Assembly (NCBI RefSeq): GCF_024343575.1
Contig: NZ_RJUA01000004.1
Span: 124,001 to 188,000, forward strand
From: Lacihabitans sp. LS3-19
GTDB lineage: Bacteria; Bacteroidota; Bacteroidia; Cytophagales; Spirosomataceae
Direction: 5' to 3'
DNA: 64,000 nt
Shown here piece after piece: positions 38,332-45,359 of the stretch. A program made the position numbers and the translations under genes. The notes beneath the pieces are model-generated. The model was given only the letters and a program-made list of their open reading frames with translations. It had not been told where the DNA came from and made no database searches. Position 1 is the first letter of the stretch; each line of letters opens with the position of its first letter.

Positions 38332-39621
38332 ATGAAAAAGCTTGTATTTACTGCTTTGGCTTGCCTGATGCTAACTTCTGTTTTCTCCCAAAAACTTTCA
38401 ACCACTGAGGAAGATTTAATAAAATCAGTCGAAAAGAATTACGAAAAAACCTTTAAATTATTAGAGGAAGTAGTGAATATCAATTCTGGAACATTAAACA
38501 AAGAGGGTGTAAAGCAAGTAGGGGATATTTTTAAAAGGGAATTTGAAAAGATAGGATTCGCTACAGAATGGGTTTCACTTCCGGATTCTTTGAACAGAGC
38601 GGGACACTTTGTCGCTACTCGAAAAGGCACAAAGGGTAAAAAACTATTTTTAATTGGCCACTTAGATACTGTTTTTGAAAAATCCATGGAGTTTTCGCCT
38701 TTTACAATTATTTCAGACTCGATAGCTACAGGGCAAGGAGCCAATGATATGAAAGGTGGCGATGTAATGATATTGGCCTCTTTACAAGCATTGAATGAAT
38801 ATAATCTATTAGATGACAGACATATCACGGTTTATTTTACGGGAGATGAAGAATCATCAGGAAAACCTACATCAATAAGCAGGGCAGATTTTATAGAAAG
38901 AGCCAAAGAGTGCGATATTGCCTTAGCTTACGAAACTACAGCGGGCTTTGGTATAGCTACCACCGCACGCCGCGGAGCGAGTGGTTGGACTTTGGTAGTT
39001 ACAGGCAAACAAGCTCATTCTTCGGGTGTTTTTAGTCAAAATGTGGGCTATGGCTCGATATATGAAGCAGCCAGGATTTTAAATACTTTTAGAGAGACTT
39101 TAAGCAAAGAGAAATATTTGACATTCAATCCTGGTCAGATTGTCGGAGGTTCGTTTGTGAATTATGACGAAACAGAAGCCAAAGGGATTTCTTTGGGAAA
39201 AACCAATATAGTAGCAAAAAGAACCATAGTTACGGGAGATTTGAGGTTTCTGACTGAAGACCAAAAGATAAATGCCCGAAAAAAGATGGTAGAAATAACC
39301 AAGAAAAGCCTCAACCAAACTTCTGCTCATATCAAGTTTTCAGATGGAATACCATCTATGCCACCAACTGAAGGCAATCGCAACATTATGAAAGTGCTGA
39401 ACCAAATAAGTTTGGATTTGGGAATGGGGCCTGTGAAAGAAGGCGATCCGGGCTCAAGAGGAGCTGGAGATATAAGTTATGTTTCACAATATTTAGATTG
39501 CCTTGATGGCTTGGGTTCTTCTGGCTCGGGAGCACATACGCCTGCCGAAACCATAAACATAAAAGAATACCCAAAATTGATAAAAAGAAGCACATTGTTA
39601 ATGTATAGACTTTTGAAGTGA
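38332..39621 (+). CDS. Exported M20-family metallopeptidase (glutamate-carboxypeptidase-like)
   Basis: A 429-residue di-zinc peptidase with a signal peptide (ends LTSVFSQ). Metal ligands are visible in GHLDTVFE near 110, GQGANDMKGG near 138, the catalytic Glu in TGDEESSG near 171, and the late His in GSGAHTPAETI near 404. The dimerisation lid lies between about 205 and 310. It is closest to CPG2-type carboxypeptidases that release C-terminal glutamate, but related aminoacylases cannot be excluded. It ends just before the RAYT element. Confidence 0.92.
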   Translation: MKKLVFTALACLMLTSVFSQKLSTTEEDLIKSVEKNYEKTFKLLEEVVNINSGTLNKEGVKQVGDIFKREFEKIGFATEWVSLPDSLNRAGHFVATRKGTKGKKLFLIGHLDTVFEKSMEFSPFTIISDSIATGQGANDMKGGDVMILASLQALNEYNLLDDRHITVYFTGDEESSGKPTSISRADFIERAKECDIALAYETTAGFGIATTARRGASGWTLVVTGKQAHSSGVFSQNVGYGSIYEAARILNTFRETLSKEKYLTFNPGQIVGGSFVNYDETEAKGISLGKTNIVAKRTIVTGDLRFLTEDQKINARKKMVEITKKSLNQTSAHIKFSDGIPSMPPTEGNRNIMKVLNQISLDLGMGPVKEGDPGSRGAGDISYVSQYLDCLDGLGSSGSGAHTPAETINIKEYPKLIKRSTLLMYRLLK

Positions 39622-39626
39622 TGGAA

Positions 39627-39658
39627 AGCTCTACGATGGTTTTAACATCGTTGGAGCT
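39627..39658. repeat. Imperfect hairpin just before the RAYT repeats
   Basis: AGCTC..ACGATG pairs with CATCGTT.GGAGCT around an A/T loop. It follows the M20 stop codon by five bases and abuts the first RAYT palindrome. It may act as the M20 terminator or be a third part of the repeat cluster. No matching copy is seen on the right side of the transposase. Confidence 0.5.
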
Positions 39659-39707
39659 ATGCTTAGTCTTCAGACTAAGCATCGGTGTATCTCGGTCTTC
39701 AGACCGA
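39659..39707 (+). repeat. Left REP doublet of the RAYT element
   Basis: Two consecutive hairpins. The first has a perfect 10-bp stem ATGCTTAGTC/GACTAAGCAT (39659-39668 with 39673-39682). The second has a 6-bp stem TCGGTC/GACCGA (39692-39697 with 39702-39707). Both have the loop TTCA. The same two hairpins recur in reverse order and orientation on the other side of the transposase. Confidence 0.9.
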
Positions 39708-39757
39708 TTCTAGTATCAGTGTATTCTGAAATTTAGTATATTGGTGTAAAAAAAGAT

Positions 39758-40360
39758 ATGGAAGGTGGTTATGCGATAAGAAATCAGGAAGCAATGCATT
39801 TTCTTACATTCACGATAGTTGATTGGGTAGATGTTTTCTCAAGAAAAATATATCGAGATATTGTCATTGATAGTTTAAAATTTTGTCAGGAAAACAAAGG
39901 GATGAATTTGATTTCTTATGTCATTATGAGTAATCATATTCATGTAATTTGTCAATCAGATAAAGGAAACTTATCAGATTTAGTTAGAGATTTTAAAAAA
40001 TATGTAGCTCAAATGATTCTCAATCAAATTAAAATTGGACCTGAGTCAAGGTCTGACTGGATGTTAAAGCGTTTCGAATTTGCTGCTAAGAGTAATCAGC
40101 GGAACTCAAATTTGCAATTTTGGCAAATAAACAATCATCCTGAAGAAATTTTTACTGACCCGTTTTTATGGTCTAAAATAAATTACATTCATATGAATCC
40201 AGTTAGGGCTGGTATTGTTTCTAAAGCATCAGATTACTTGTATTCAAGTGCGAGTAATTATTTGCAAAAAGAAAGTTTAATTCCTGTAATGTTGCCATCA
40301 AATCCAATTATAAATCCTTTAAAGAAATCTGGATATGACATTGATATCGAGTTATGGTGA
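39758..40360 (+). CDS. REP-associated tyrosine transposase (RAYT, Y1/IS200-like HUH family)
   Basis: A 200-residue single-strand transposase. The HUH metal motif is in SNHIHVI near residue 54, and the catalytic Tyr is in KINYIHMNPVRAG near 142, followed by YSSASNY. The length and the YIHMNPVRAG signature identify the RAYT group, not mobile IS200. RAYTs are usually single-copy and act on surrounding REP palindromes, and here it is framed by inverted REP doublets. No in-frame stop or frameshift is seen, so it should be functional. Confidence 0.93.
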   Translation: MEGGYAIRNQEAMHFLTFTIVDWVDVFSRKIYRDIVIDSLKFCQENKGMNLISYVIMSNHIHVICQSDKGNLSDLVRDFKKYVAQMILNQIKIGPESRSDWMLKRFEFAAKSNQRNSNLQFWQINNHPEEIFTDPFLWSKINYIHMNPVRAGIVSKASDYLYSSASNYLQKESLIPVMLPSNPIINPLKKSGYDIDIELW

Positions 40361-40376
40361 TAGTATTTGTGGTTTT

Positions 40377-40424
40377 CGGTCTGAAGACCGTTTGTCACTC
40401 GTGCTTAGTCTGAAGACTAAGCAC
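40377..40424 (-). repeat. Right REP doublet of the RAYT element
   Basis: A 5-bp stem CGGTC/GACCG (40377-40381 with 40386-40390) is followed by a perfect 10-bp stem GTGCTTAGTC/GACTAAGCAC (40401-40410 with 40415-40424). Both have the loop TGAA. It is the reverse complement of the left doublet in order and in loop sequence, with a diverged 10-base spacer. Confidence 0.9.
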
Positions 40425-40529
40425 AGCTGAATAGCGATTTATTAGCAGAAATCTAAACTATCAAACAATTAAGAGAAAGTAAATTTTAAAAATGGGATAA
40501 CAGACTTTTAAAAACTAAATGCATCAAAA

Positions 40530-41294
40530 ATGGATTACAACATGTTAAATTTTATTTTATTCTGTTTAGGAGTTTTCTTATTTTTCTTTTTCAAATATAA
40601 AAGAGAGGACAAGATAAATGCCAACCGTAAAACTAAAGAAATAGAAAGCGTAGCTTCTCAAGAATTTAGCAAACCACAATCTTTTGGCTTTAAAAATCCA
40701 CATGGATGGATGGCTGTTAAAACAGATGATTATTTAAAAGTTGCTGACTTTTTATCACATAGTAATAAATACAGAACTAATTGGGAAAAGGGAATTCAAT
40801 ACGCGTATGATGGAGGTTGCTTTATTTCACCAAGTTTAAGAGGTTGGACATTAGTTGTTTCTCCTGGTTTTTTTATTGACGAGCTTTTTAAAAGAGATGG
40901 TTTGTCGAATAAATTAAAGGAAATGTCAATTGAATTTGATGAAGTTCACTGTTATACTAGTTATAGGATAATAAGTCAAAATTCATGGGTAAAAATTGTA
41001 AATGGCGAAATAGAAAGAGCATTTTCACAAAATAACCAAATAAATTTTAATATAGGTAAAATAACACAAGTTGAAAATGAACTTATTCAAAAGGAAAAAA
41101 AAGAGTTTATTAAAAATATGGAACAATATGGGCTTGTTATTCCTGAAAATGACTTAGAACTCTTAATAGATGAAAACCATGTATTTAATGTTGCTAAAGA
41201 TTGGGATATTAACCCTTTAGAATTGGACAATATTTCTGAAATAGATGAGCGTTTAGGCGTTTTTATTTATGGTCAAACTATATTTAATTTATAA
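40530..41294 (+). CDS. Orphan membrane-anchored protein, function unknown
   Basis: A 254-residue protein I do not recognise. One N-terminal membrane helix (about 5-21, MLNFILFCLGVFLFFFF) is followed by basic residues, so the rest should be cytoplasmic. The soluble part has a compact block around 55-110 (GWMAVKTDDYLKVADFL, GGCFISPSLRGWTLVV) and an acidic, helical C-terminal region. It sits between two palindromic repeat clusters with no operon partner and looks like an accessory gene. The aromatic, acidic profile recalls immunity-type proteins, but that is only an impression. Confidence 0.75.
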   Translation: MDYNMLNFILFCLGVFLFFFFKYKREDKINANRKTKEIESVASQEFSKPQSFGFKNPHGWMAVKTDDYLKVADFLSHSNKYRTNWEKGIQYAYDGGCFISPSLRGWTLVVSPGFFIDELFKRDGLSNKLKEMSIEFDEVHCYTSYRIISQNSWVKIVNGEIERAFSQNNQINFNIGKITQVENELIQKEKKEFIKNMEQYGLVIPENDLELLIDENHVFNVAKDWDINPLELDNISEIDERLGVFIYGQTIFNL

Positions 41295-41648
41295 AATTGA
41301 TACTATCTGCTAAATAAGGGTTTGCCGAAATACTGGCAGAAGGAATTAAGTGAACTTTTGGAATTATATATCGCTCTTCGACATCTTCCCGATGTCGAAG
41401 CTAGATAGGGAGGATTTCCAATCCGACTAAAGTTCTGCCAATTCCATAGGGCTGGTATTCCTATACCATTTCAAATATTTGTTTAATGCTTAAGCTCAAA
41501 AATAGGATTGGAAATCCTATTTTATCTAGCTTCGACATGCCCTGCGGAACATGTCGAAGAGCGAAAAAAAAGCTAACAATAGTCTTATAGGTTTTTTCTT
41601 TTGGGTAATTGCAATCACGAAATTTTTAATAATTAGGGCAAAAGTTCA
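41295..41648. other. 354-base gap holding an inverted pair of double-hairpin repeats
   Basis: No gene is seen here. Most of the gap is taken up by the repeat pair at 41372-41563. The flanks share a GGCAGAA/TTCTGCC inverted match around the left unit, which suggests that older sequence was duplicated or interrupted there. Confidence 0.6.
41372..41563. repeat. REPIN-like inverted pair of double-hairpin units
   Basis: Left unit 41372-41425 has a perfect 10-bp stem CTTCGACATC/GATGTCGAAG (41376-41385 with 41391-41400), then AGCTAGATA-type sequence and a small GGATT/AATCC hairpin. Right unit 41501-41563 is the inverted copy, with a 9-bp AATAGGATT/AATCCTATT hairpin and a 10-bp CTTCGACATG/CATGTCGAAG stem. 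The outer 13 bases (CGCTCTTCGACAT) form perfect inverted ends of a 192-bp element. The family differs from the RAYT-flanking repeats. Confidence 0.88.
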
Positions 41649-41915
41649 ATGACAACTAAGAGTGTTCAGTATAACCATGGTAAAAATAAGTTGACAACTG
41701 TTCAATTTGACATTGTTATTGTAAATGGAAAGAAATTAGCTAGTAATATTATTATAACGTCTAACTTTAGACTCTATTATCCTAAAAATCCCCAAATAAG
41801 GTTAGATCCCAAAGCGGGATACGGCTTTTTTGAAAATGGTGTATTTAGTACTAATGGTGACATACAGCAAATAATAAAACGCATTCATAAAATCGTCGAA
41901 GAAACAAAAGACTGA
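41649..41915 (+). CDS. Small orphan protein, function unknown
   Basis: An 88-residue basic protein, no signal peptide or membrane helix. It reads as a beta-strand-rich N-terminal part (QFDIVIVNGKKLASNIIITS) followed by a charged helical end (IQQIIKRIHKIVEETKD). I recognise no family. It has an ATG and a reading frame of coding character with conservative composition, and it lies between two repeat clusters in the accessory island. It could be a small cargo gene or a chance ORF. I lean to a real gene. Confidence 0.5.
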   Translation: MTTKSVQYNHGKNKLTTVQFDIVIVNGKKLASNIIITSNFRLYYPKNPQIRLDPKAGYGFFENGVFSTNGDIQQIIKRIHKIVEETKD

Positions 41916-41978
41916 AAAAATATGCGGACACGCAAGCAAGACTTAAAATGTTTACGCAAACCGAACCGCTAACAGCAC

Positions 41979-42045
41979 CTACTTGCAATTTTTTGCGGGT
42001 TAACGCTCAAATGCGTAACTTGACATAGCAAAAAACTGCAAGTAG
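41979..42045. repeat. 18-bp inverted repeat with 31-base spacer
   Basis: The 18 bases at 41979-41996 (from CTACTTGCA to TTTTTTGC) match the reverse complement of 42028-42045 at 17 of 18 positions. Immediately right of it starts the solo double-hairpin unit. The arrangement resembles an integron attC at first sight but lacks its core boxes. Confidence 0.75.
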
Positions 42046-42048
42046 CTC

Positions 42049-42108
42049 CGCTCTTCGGGATGTTCCGCAGGACAATCCCGAAGCTAGATAAAAAGGATTT
42101 TTAATCCG
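42049..42108 (+). repeat. Solo double-hairpin unit, third copy of the CGCTCTTCG family
   Basis: A 9-bp stem CTTCGGGAT/ATCCCGAAG (42053-42061 with 42075-42083) is followed by CTAGATA and a GGATT/AATCC hairpin (42095-42099 with 42103-42107). Relative to the pair at 41372-41563, two stem positions changed from A-T and C-G type pairs to G-C pairs on both arms together. This keeps the hairpin intact. Confidence 0.85.
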
Positions 42109-42352
42109 CTAAAATAGAAAATGAGATAAATAGAAAAACAGCATTTCTACGCAAACACTAAATGTCTTGCTTTGCTGCAAAAAGTCAAACCCGAAATAGT
42201 AAATTTCTATAATTGAAATAAATCAATGGTGAGTTACAATTGCCGCGGTTAAAGACCCCATTACATACGTGTGTAGGCTGGAGTATTCGCACACCTAAGT
42301 TAGATTCGATATTTAATCGCTAGTCAAATTTTTTTAACGTCATGTAATATGT

Positions 42353-42396
42353 AGGTAATGTTTCATTATAGCGAAACTTTATTTACCTTGATTTTT
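42353..42396 (+). terminator. Terminator-like hairpin before the toxin remnant
   Basis: AGGTAA and GTTTC (42353-42364) pair with GAAAC and TTACCT (42373-42388) around an 8-base loop, followed by TTG and a T6 run. It may mark the end of a vanished upstream gene. Confidence 0.4.
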
Positions 42397-42412
42397 TAAG
42401 ATTATGAACTAA

Positions 42413-42762
42413 ATGGAGAACAAATTTGAAATCGTTTTATTGGCAGAAGCATTTGAATTTTTAAAGTCGCTTGACATAAAACATTCCAATAAAATTCTTT
42501 TTAATATTAGAAAGTCCAACTTTAAAACGACCCTGAACTTTTTATAAAATTGACAGACGATATTTGGGGATTTAGAACTTTATGCGAATGATTACAATAT
42601 AGAATGTTAGCTTTTTGGGACAAGACTGACTATTAAAATAAATTAGTAATTTCTACAAATGGGTTTATAATAAAGCAAAGTAAAGTTCCAGAGAATGAAA
42701 TCTTAAAAGCAGAAACACAAAGAAAAAAATATTTTCAAGACAATTTAAATAACAAGAAATGA
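42413..42762 (+). pseudogene. Decayed HigB/RelE-type toxin (phage Gp49-like family)
   Basis: From ATG 42413 the frame encodes MENKFEIVLLAEAFEFLKSL, DIKHSNKILFNIRKS, then shifts by one base around 42515-42526. The rest lies in the next frame: DPELFIKLTDDIWGFRTL, a TGA at 42589 where Gly is expected, LQYRMLAFWDKTD, a TAA at 42634, and LVISTNGFIIKQSKVPENEILKAE to a TGA at 42760-42762. The blocks (LTDDIWGFR, QYRMLAFWD, GFIIKQSKVP) are those of HigB-type host-inhibition toxins that cleave mRNA at the ribosome. The ATGA overlap with the antitoxin gene is still present. One frameshift and two stops make it a pseudogene unless the sequence is wrong. Confidence 0.88.
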
Positions 42763-43073
42763 AAACTTACACTTTAGACGAGGTACAAGACAAAATAATT
42801 GGCAAGAAAGGAACACCAAACAGAGAAAAATTTGAATACGAACTTCAAATGGATTTAATTGGTAAAGCGATTAAAGAAAGCCGACTAGAACGAAAATTAA
42901 CACAAGAGCAATTAGGTGAATTAGTTGGAGTACAGAAAGCTCAAATTTCACGACTTGAAAGCAATGCAAGTAATGTAACTATAGACACTTTGATGAAAGT
43001 GTTTACTGCATTGAAAGCTAAAGTGAAACTACAAATTGAATTACCAAATGCTAAATTTAATTTGGCTAGATAA
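42759..43073 (+). CDS. HigA-type XRE antitoxin, intact partner of the decayed toxin
   Basis: A 104-residue helix-turn-helix protein. Residues about 30-90 form an HTH_3 domain: LIGKAIKESRLERKLTQEQL, GVQKAQISRLESN and VTIDTLMKVFTALKAKV. The first 30 residues (TLDEVQDKIIGKKGTPNREKFEYEL) match the N-terminal arm of HigA-like antitoxins of this group. It should repress its own promoter and, in intact loci, bind the toxin. Here the toxin gene directly upstream is broken, leaving an orphan antitoxin and regulator. It starts within the toxin stop codon (ATGA). Confidence 0.92.
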   Translation: MKTYTLDEVQDKIIGKKGTPNREKFEYELQMDLIGKAIKESRLERKLTQEQLGELVGVQKAQISRLESNASNVTIDTLMKVFTALKAKVKLQIELPNAKFNLAR

Positions 43074-43289
43074 AACTAATGCCGTTTCAAAGTCCGCAAA
43101 GTGGCCACTCCGTTCTACGATTCTTCCACCATCGTTGAGGCAACATCAGAGTTTTACTCGAAATATTCTAATATTAAATATCCGAAATAAAAGATGGATA
43201 GTAATGGATTTAGAGATGATTCGAAGCCTCTTTGCTTTTATTTGTAAAAATTCTGATAGATTTACATTTTTAAAAAGTAACCTTTTGAA

Positions 43290-44387
43290 ATGATAATAAA
43301 AGAACTTACAGAATATTTAGAAAAATTTGCTCCATTAAGCTACCAAGAAGATTACGACAACTGCGGCTTGATAGTAGGAGATGCCGAAGCCGAAATAACG
43401 AATGTATTGGTTAGTTTAGATGTTACTTTGGAGGTTTTAGAAGAGGCCGTATCTAAAAATTGCAATTTAGTCATAGCCCATCATCCGCTTATTTTTAAAG
43501 GATTAAAGAAGTTAACGGGTAAAAATTACATAGAAAAAGCTGTGGTTTTTGCCATAAAAAATGATATTGCGATATATGCTATTCATACCAATCTCGACAA
43601 TGTGATGAATGGCGTCAACTTCAAAATAGCAGAGAAATTAGGTCTTCAAAACGTGAAAGTGTTAAGACCCAAAGCGAATACTTTAATGAAGTTGATTGTT
43701 TTTGGGCCAGTCGAAAATACCGCCACACTTCAAAATGCCTTATATGCCGCTGGGGCAGGAGAGATTGGGAATTATGCCAATTGTAGTTTTAAAACCTCTG
43801 GAACGGGAAGTTTTAAGCCCAACGCCACTGCTGTTCCGTTTATTGGCAAAAGTGGACAGTATGAAGAGGTGGAGGAAAACAGATTGGAGGTTGTTTTTCC
43901 TGCACATTTAAAATCGAAAGTATTAAATGCCATGCGGAAAAATCATGTGTATGAAGAAATAGCCTATTATCTTCAAAATATCGAAAACGAGAATCAAGAC
44001 ATTGGTTCTGGAGCTATTGGTAATTTACCTGAGGAATTGTCAGAAAAAGAGTTTTTGGCTTATTTGAAAGACAAAATGAACTTGAATGTTATTCGATATA
44101 CAAGTTCAGAAAATAAAAAAATAAGAAAAATTGCGGTTTGTGGAGGAGTAGGCAGTTTTTTACTTTCTGATGCCAAAAGAGCGGGAGCAGATGCTTTTGT
44201 AACGGCCGATTATAAGTATCATGAGTTTTTTGATGCCGAAAATCAGATAATTATTGCAGATATTGGACATTTTGAGAGTGAAGTATACACAAAAGATTTA
44301 ATTGTAGAAATTATTTCAAAAAAATTCACTAATTTTGCGTCCTATTTATCGGAAATAGATACAAATCCAATTAAATATTATCATTAA
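43290..44387 (+). CDS. Nif3-family dinuclear metal-binding protein
   Basis: A 365-residue YbgI/YqfO-type protein, probably a GTP cyclohydrolase I-like or metal-chaperone enzyme of uncertain role. The two halves of the Nif3 domain (about 1-125 and 240-365) carry the metal ligands in AHHPLIFKG near 64, HTNLDNVMNGVN near 102 and ADIGHFESE near 329. A PII-like insert (about 126-230) is typical of the long bacterial form. The zinc-ribbon gene follows after 30 bases, an order often seen in Bacteroidota. Confidence 0.94.
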   Translation: MIIKELTEYLEKFAPLSYQEDYDNCGLIVGDAEAEITNVLVSLDVTLEVLEEAVSKNCNLVIAHHPLIFKGLKKLTGKNYIEKAVVFAIKNDIAIYAIHTNLDNVMNGVNFKIAEKLGLQNVKVLRPKANTLMKLIVFGPVENTATLQNALYAAGAGEIGNYANCSFKTSGTGSFKPNATAVPFIGKSGQYEEVEENRLEVVFPAHLKSKVLNAMRKNHVYEEIAYYLQNIENENQDIGSGAIGNLPEELSEKEFLAYLKDKMNLNVIRYTSSENKKIRKIAVCGGVGSFLLSDAKRAGADAFVTADYKYHEFFDAENQIIIADIGHFESEVYTKDLIVEIISKKFTNFASYLSEIDTNPIKYYH

Positions 44388-44417
44388 AAGAGGTGTTCTT
44401 TTTACATTCTTAAGTAT

Positions 44418-45164
44418 ATGGAGATTACAATAGCAGACAAGCTGGTTACCCTTTTGGAATTACAGGAAATTGATTCAAGATTGGATCAATTGAGAAAACT
44501 TCGTGGCGATTTGCCAGAAGAGGTGAAAGACCTTGAAGATGAGGTGATTGGTATTGAAACTAGAATCAATAAGTTTCAAGTGGAGATCAACAGTTTCAAG
44601 GAAGAGATAGAACGTCACGTTCAAAACAAGAAAGAGGCTGAAAAACTTATACTAAAATATAAGGATCAACAAATGAACGTTAGAAATAACCGTGAATTTG
44701 ATGCTATTTCTAAAGAATTGGAATTGCAAGAGCTTGAGATTCAACTATCTGAAAAACGTATCAGAGAAGCTGAGTACAAGATCAGCATGAAAGATACTGA
44801 AATTGACTCAACAACTGCTTCAAAAGATAGAAGAGCTGATGTTTTAGAACAAAAACGTCAGGAACTTGATAAATTGGTAAATGATAGCCAAGAAGAAGAG
44901 GAAAAGCTAATCAAGCAATCTGAAAAACAAGCAAAGAAAGTTGAAGATAGACTTTTGAAAGCTTATGTTAGAATCAGAGGAGGAGCTAAAAATGGTCTTG
45001 CGGTAGTAGCTGTTGATAGAGGTGCTTGTGGAGGTTGTTTTAACGTAGTACCACCACAACGTCAGGCTGACATTATGGACAAGCAAAAAATCATTATCTG
45101 TGAGCACTGTGGTAGAATATTGGCTGATGCTGATATGATCAAAGTACACAGAAAGAAGAAATAA
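44418..45164 (+). CDS. Coiled-coil protein with C-terminal C4 zinc ribbon (CT398-like)
   Basis: A 248-residue protein with a long antiparallel coiled coil at about 8-185 (heptads rich in Glu, Lys, Leu) and a zinc ribbon at the end. The four Cys are in ACGGCFNVVPP near 204 and CEHCGRIL near 228. This is the Nif3-linked CT398/HP0958-like family, whose H. pylori member affects sigma-54 stability and flagellar gene RNA. A flagellar role is unlikely in this gliding phylum, so the function is open. A strong terminator follows. Confidence 0.9.
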   Translation: MEITIADKLVTLLELQEIDSRLDQLRKLRGDLPEEVKDLEDEVIGIETRINKFQVEINSFKEEIERHVQNKKEAEKLILKYKDQQMNVRNNREFDAISKELELQELEIQLSEKRIREAEYKISMKDTEIDSTTASKDRRADVLEQKRQELDKLVNDSQEEEEKLIKQSEKQAKKVEDRLLKAYVRIRGGAKNGLAVVAVDRGACGGCFNVVPPQRQADIMDKQKIIICEHCGRILADADMIKVHRKKK

Positions 45165-45182
45165 GGATACTTATTGTATTTC

Positions 45183-45217
45183 AAAAGAGGAAGCTTCACC
45201 GTTTCCTCTTTTTTTTT
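45183..45217 (+). terminator. Terminator after the zinc-ribbon gene
   Basis: A 10-bp stem AAAAGAGGAA/TTCCTCTTTT (45183-45192 with 45203-45212) with a 10-base loop runs into a T-tract. Confidence 0.88.
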
Positions 45218-45359
45218 GTGCTTTTTTTTGATTTGGTTAAATCTTTACATCTTTCGATTGCCAAAAAACAATTAGCAATTTCGCCAATTAATCCTCAAAC
45301 TGATTTCCAAATTCTCCGCTTAAATAATTTCCAAAAAAACCAATCCTCCCAAGTTAAAA

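Larger units (their letters stand above)
41916..42412. other. 497-base gap with repeats and no intact gene
   Basis: It contains the long inverted repeat at 41979-42045, a solo double-hairpin unit at 42049-42108 and a terminator-like hairpin at 42353-42396. Near 41931-41960 and 42160-42185 a diverged inverted match (GCAAGCAAGACT and GTCTTGCTTTGC) suggests a larger imperfect palindrome around them. The rest (about 42190-42350) has higher G+C than its surroundings and no reading frame of note. Confidence 0.55.

Noticed and set aside
39758-40360. Mobile IS200/IS605 element
   Set aside because: The YIHMNPVRAG signature, 200-aa length and flanking REP doublets mark it as a RAYT. There is no TnpB partner or IS200-type end.
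41961-42050. Integron attC site next to small cassette-like genes
   Set aside because: The region has a long imperfect palindrome and nearby toxin-antitoxin genes, but the required core boxes (RYYYAAC and GTTRRRY) are not matched at the palindrome ends, and no integrase is present.
43036-43293. 85-aa frame after the antitoxin gene
   Set aside because: It starts inside the antitoxin in another frame and overlaps the Nif3 start. The 216-base gap (43074-43289) shows no coding character or known motif.
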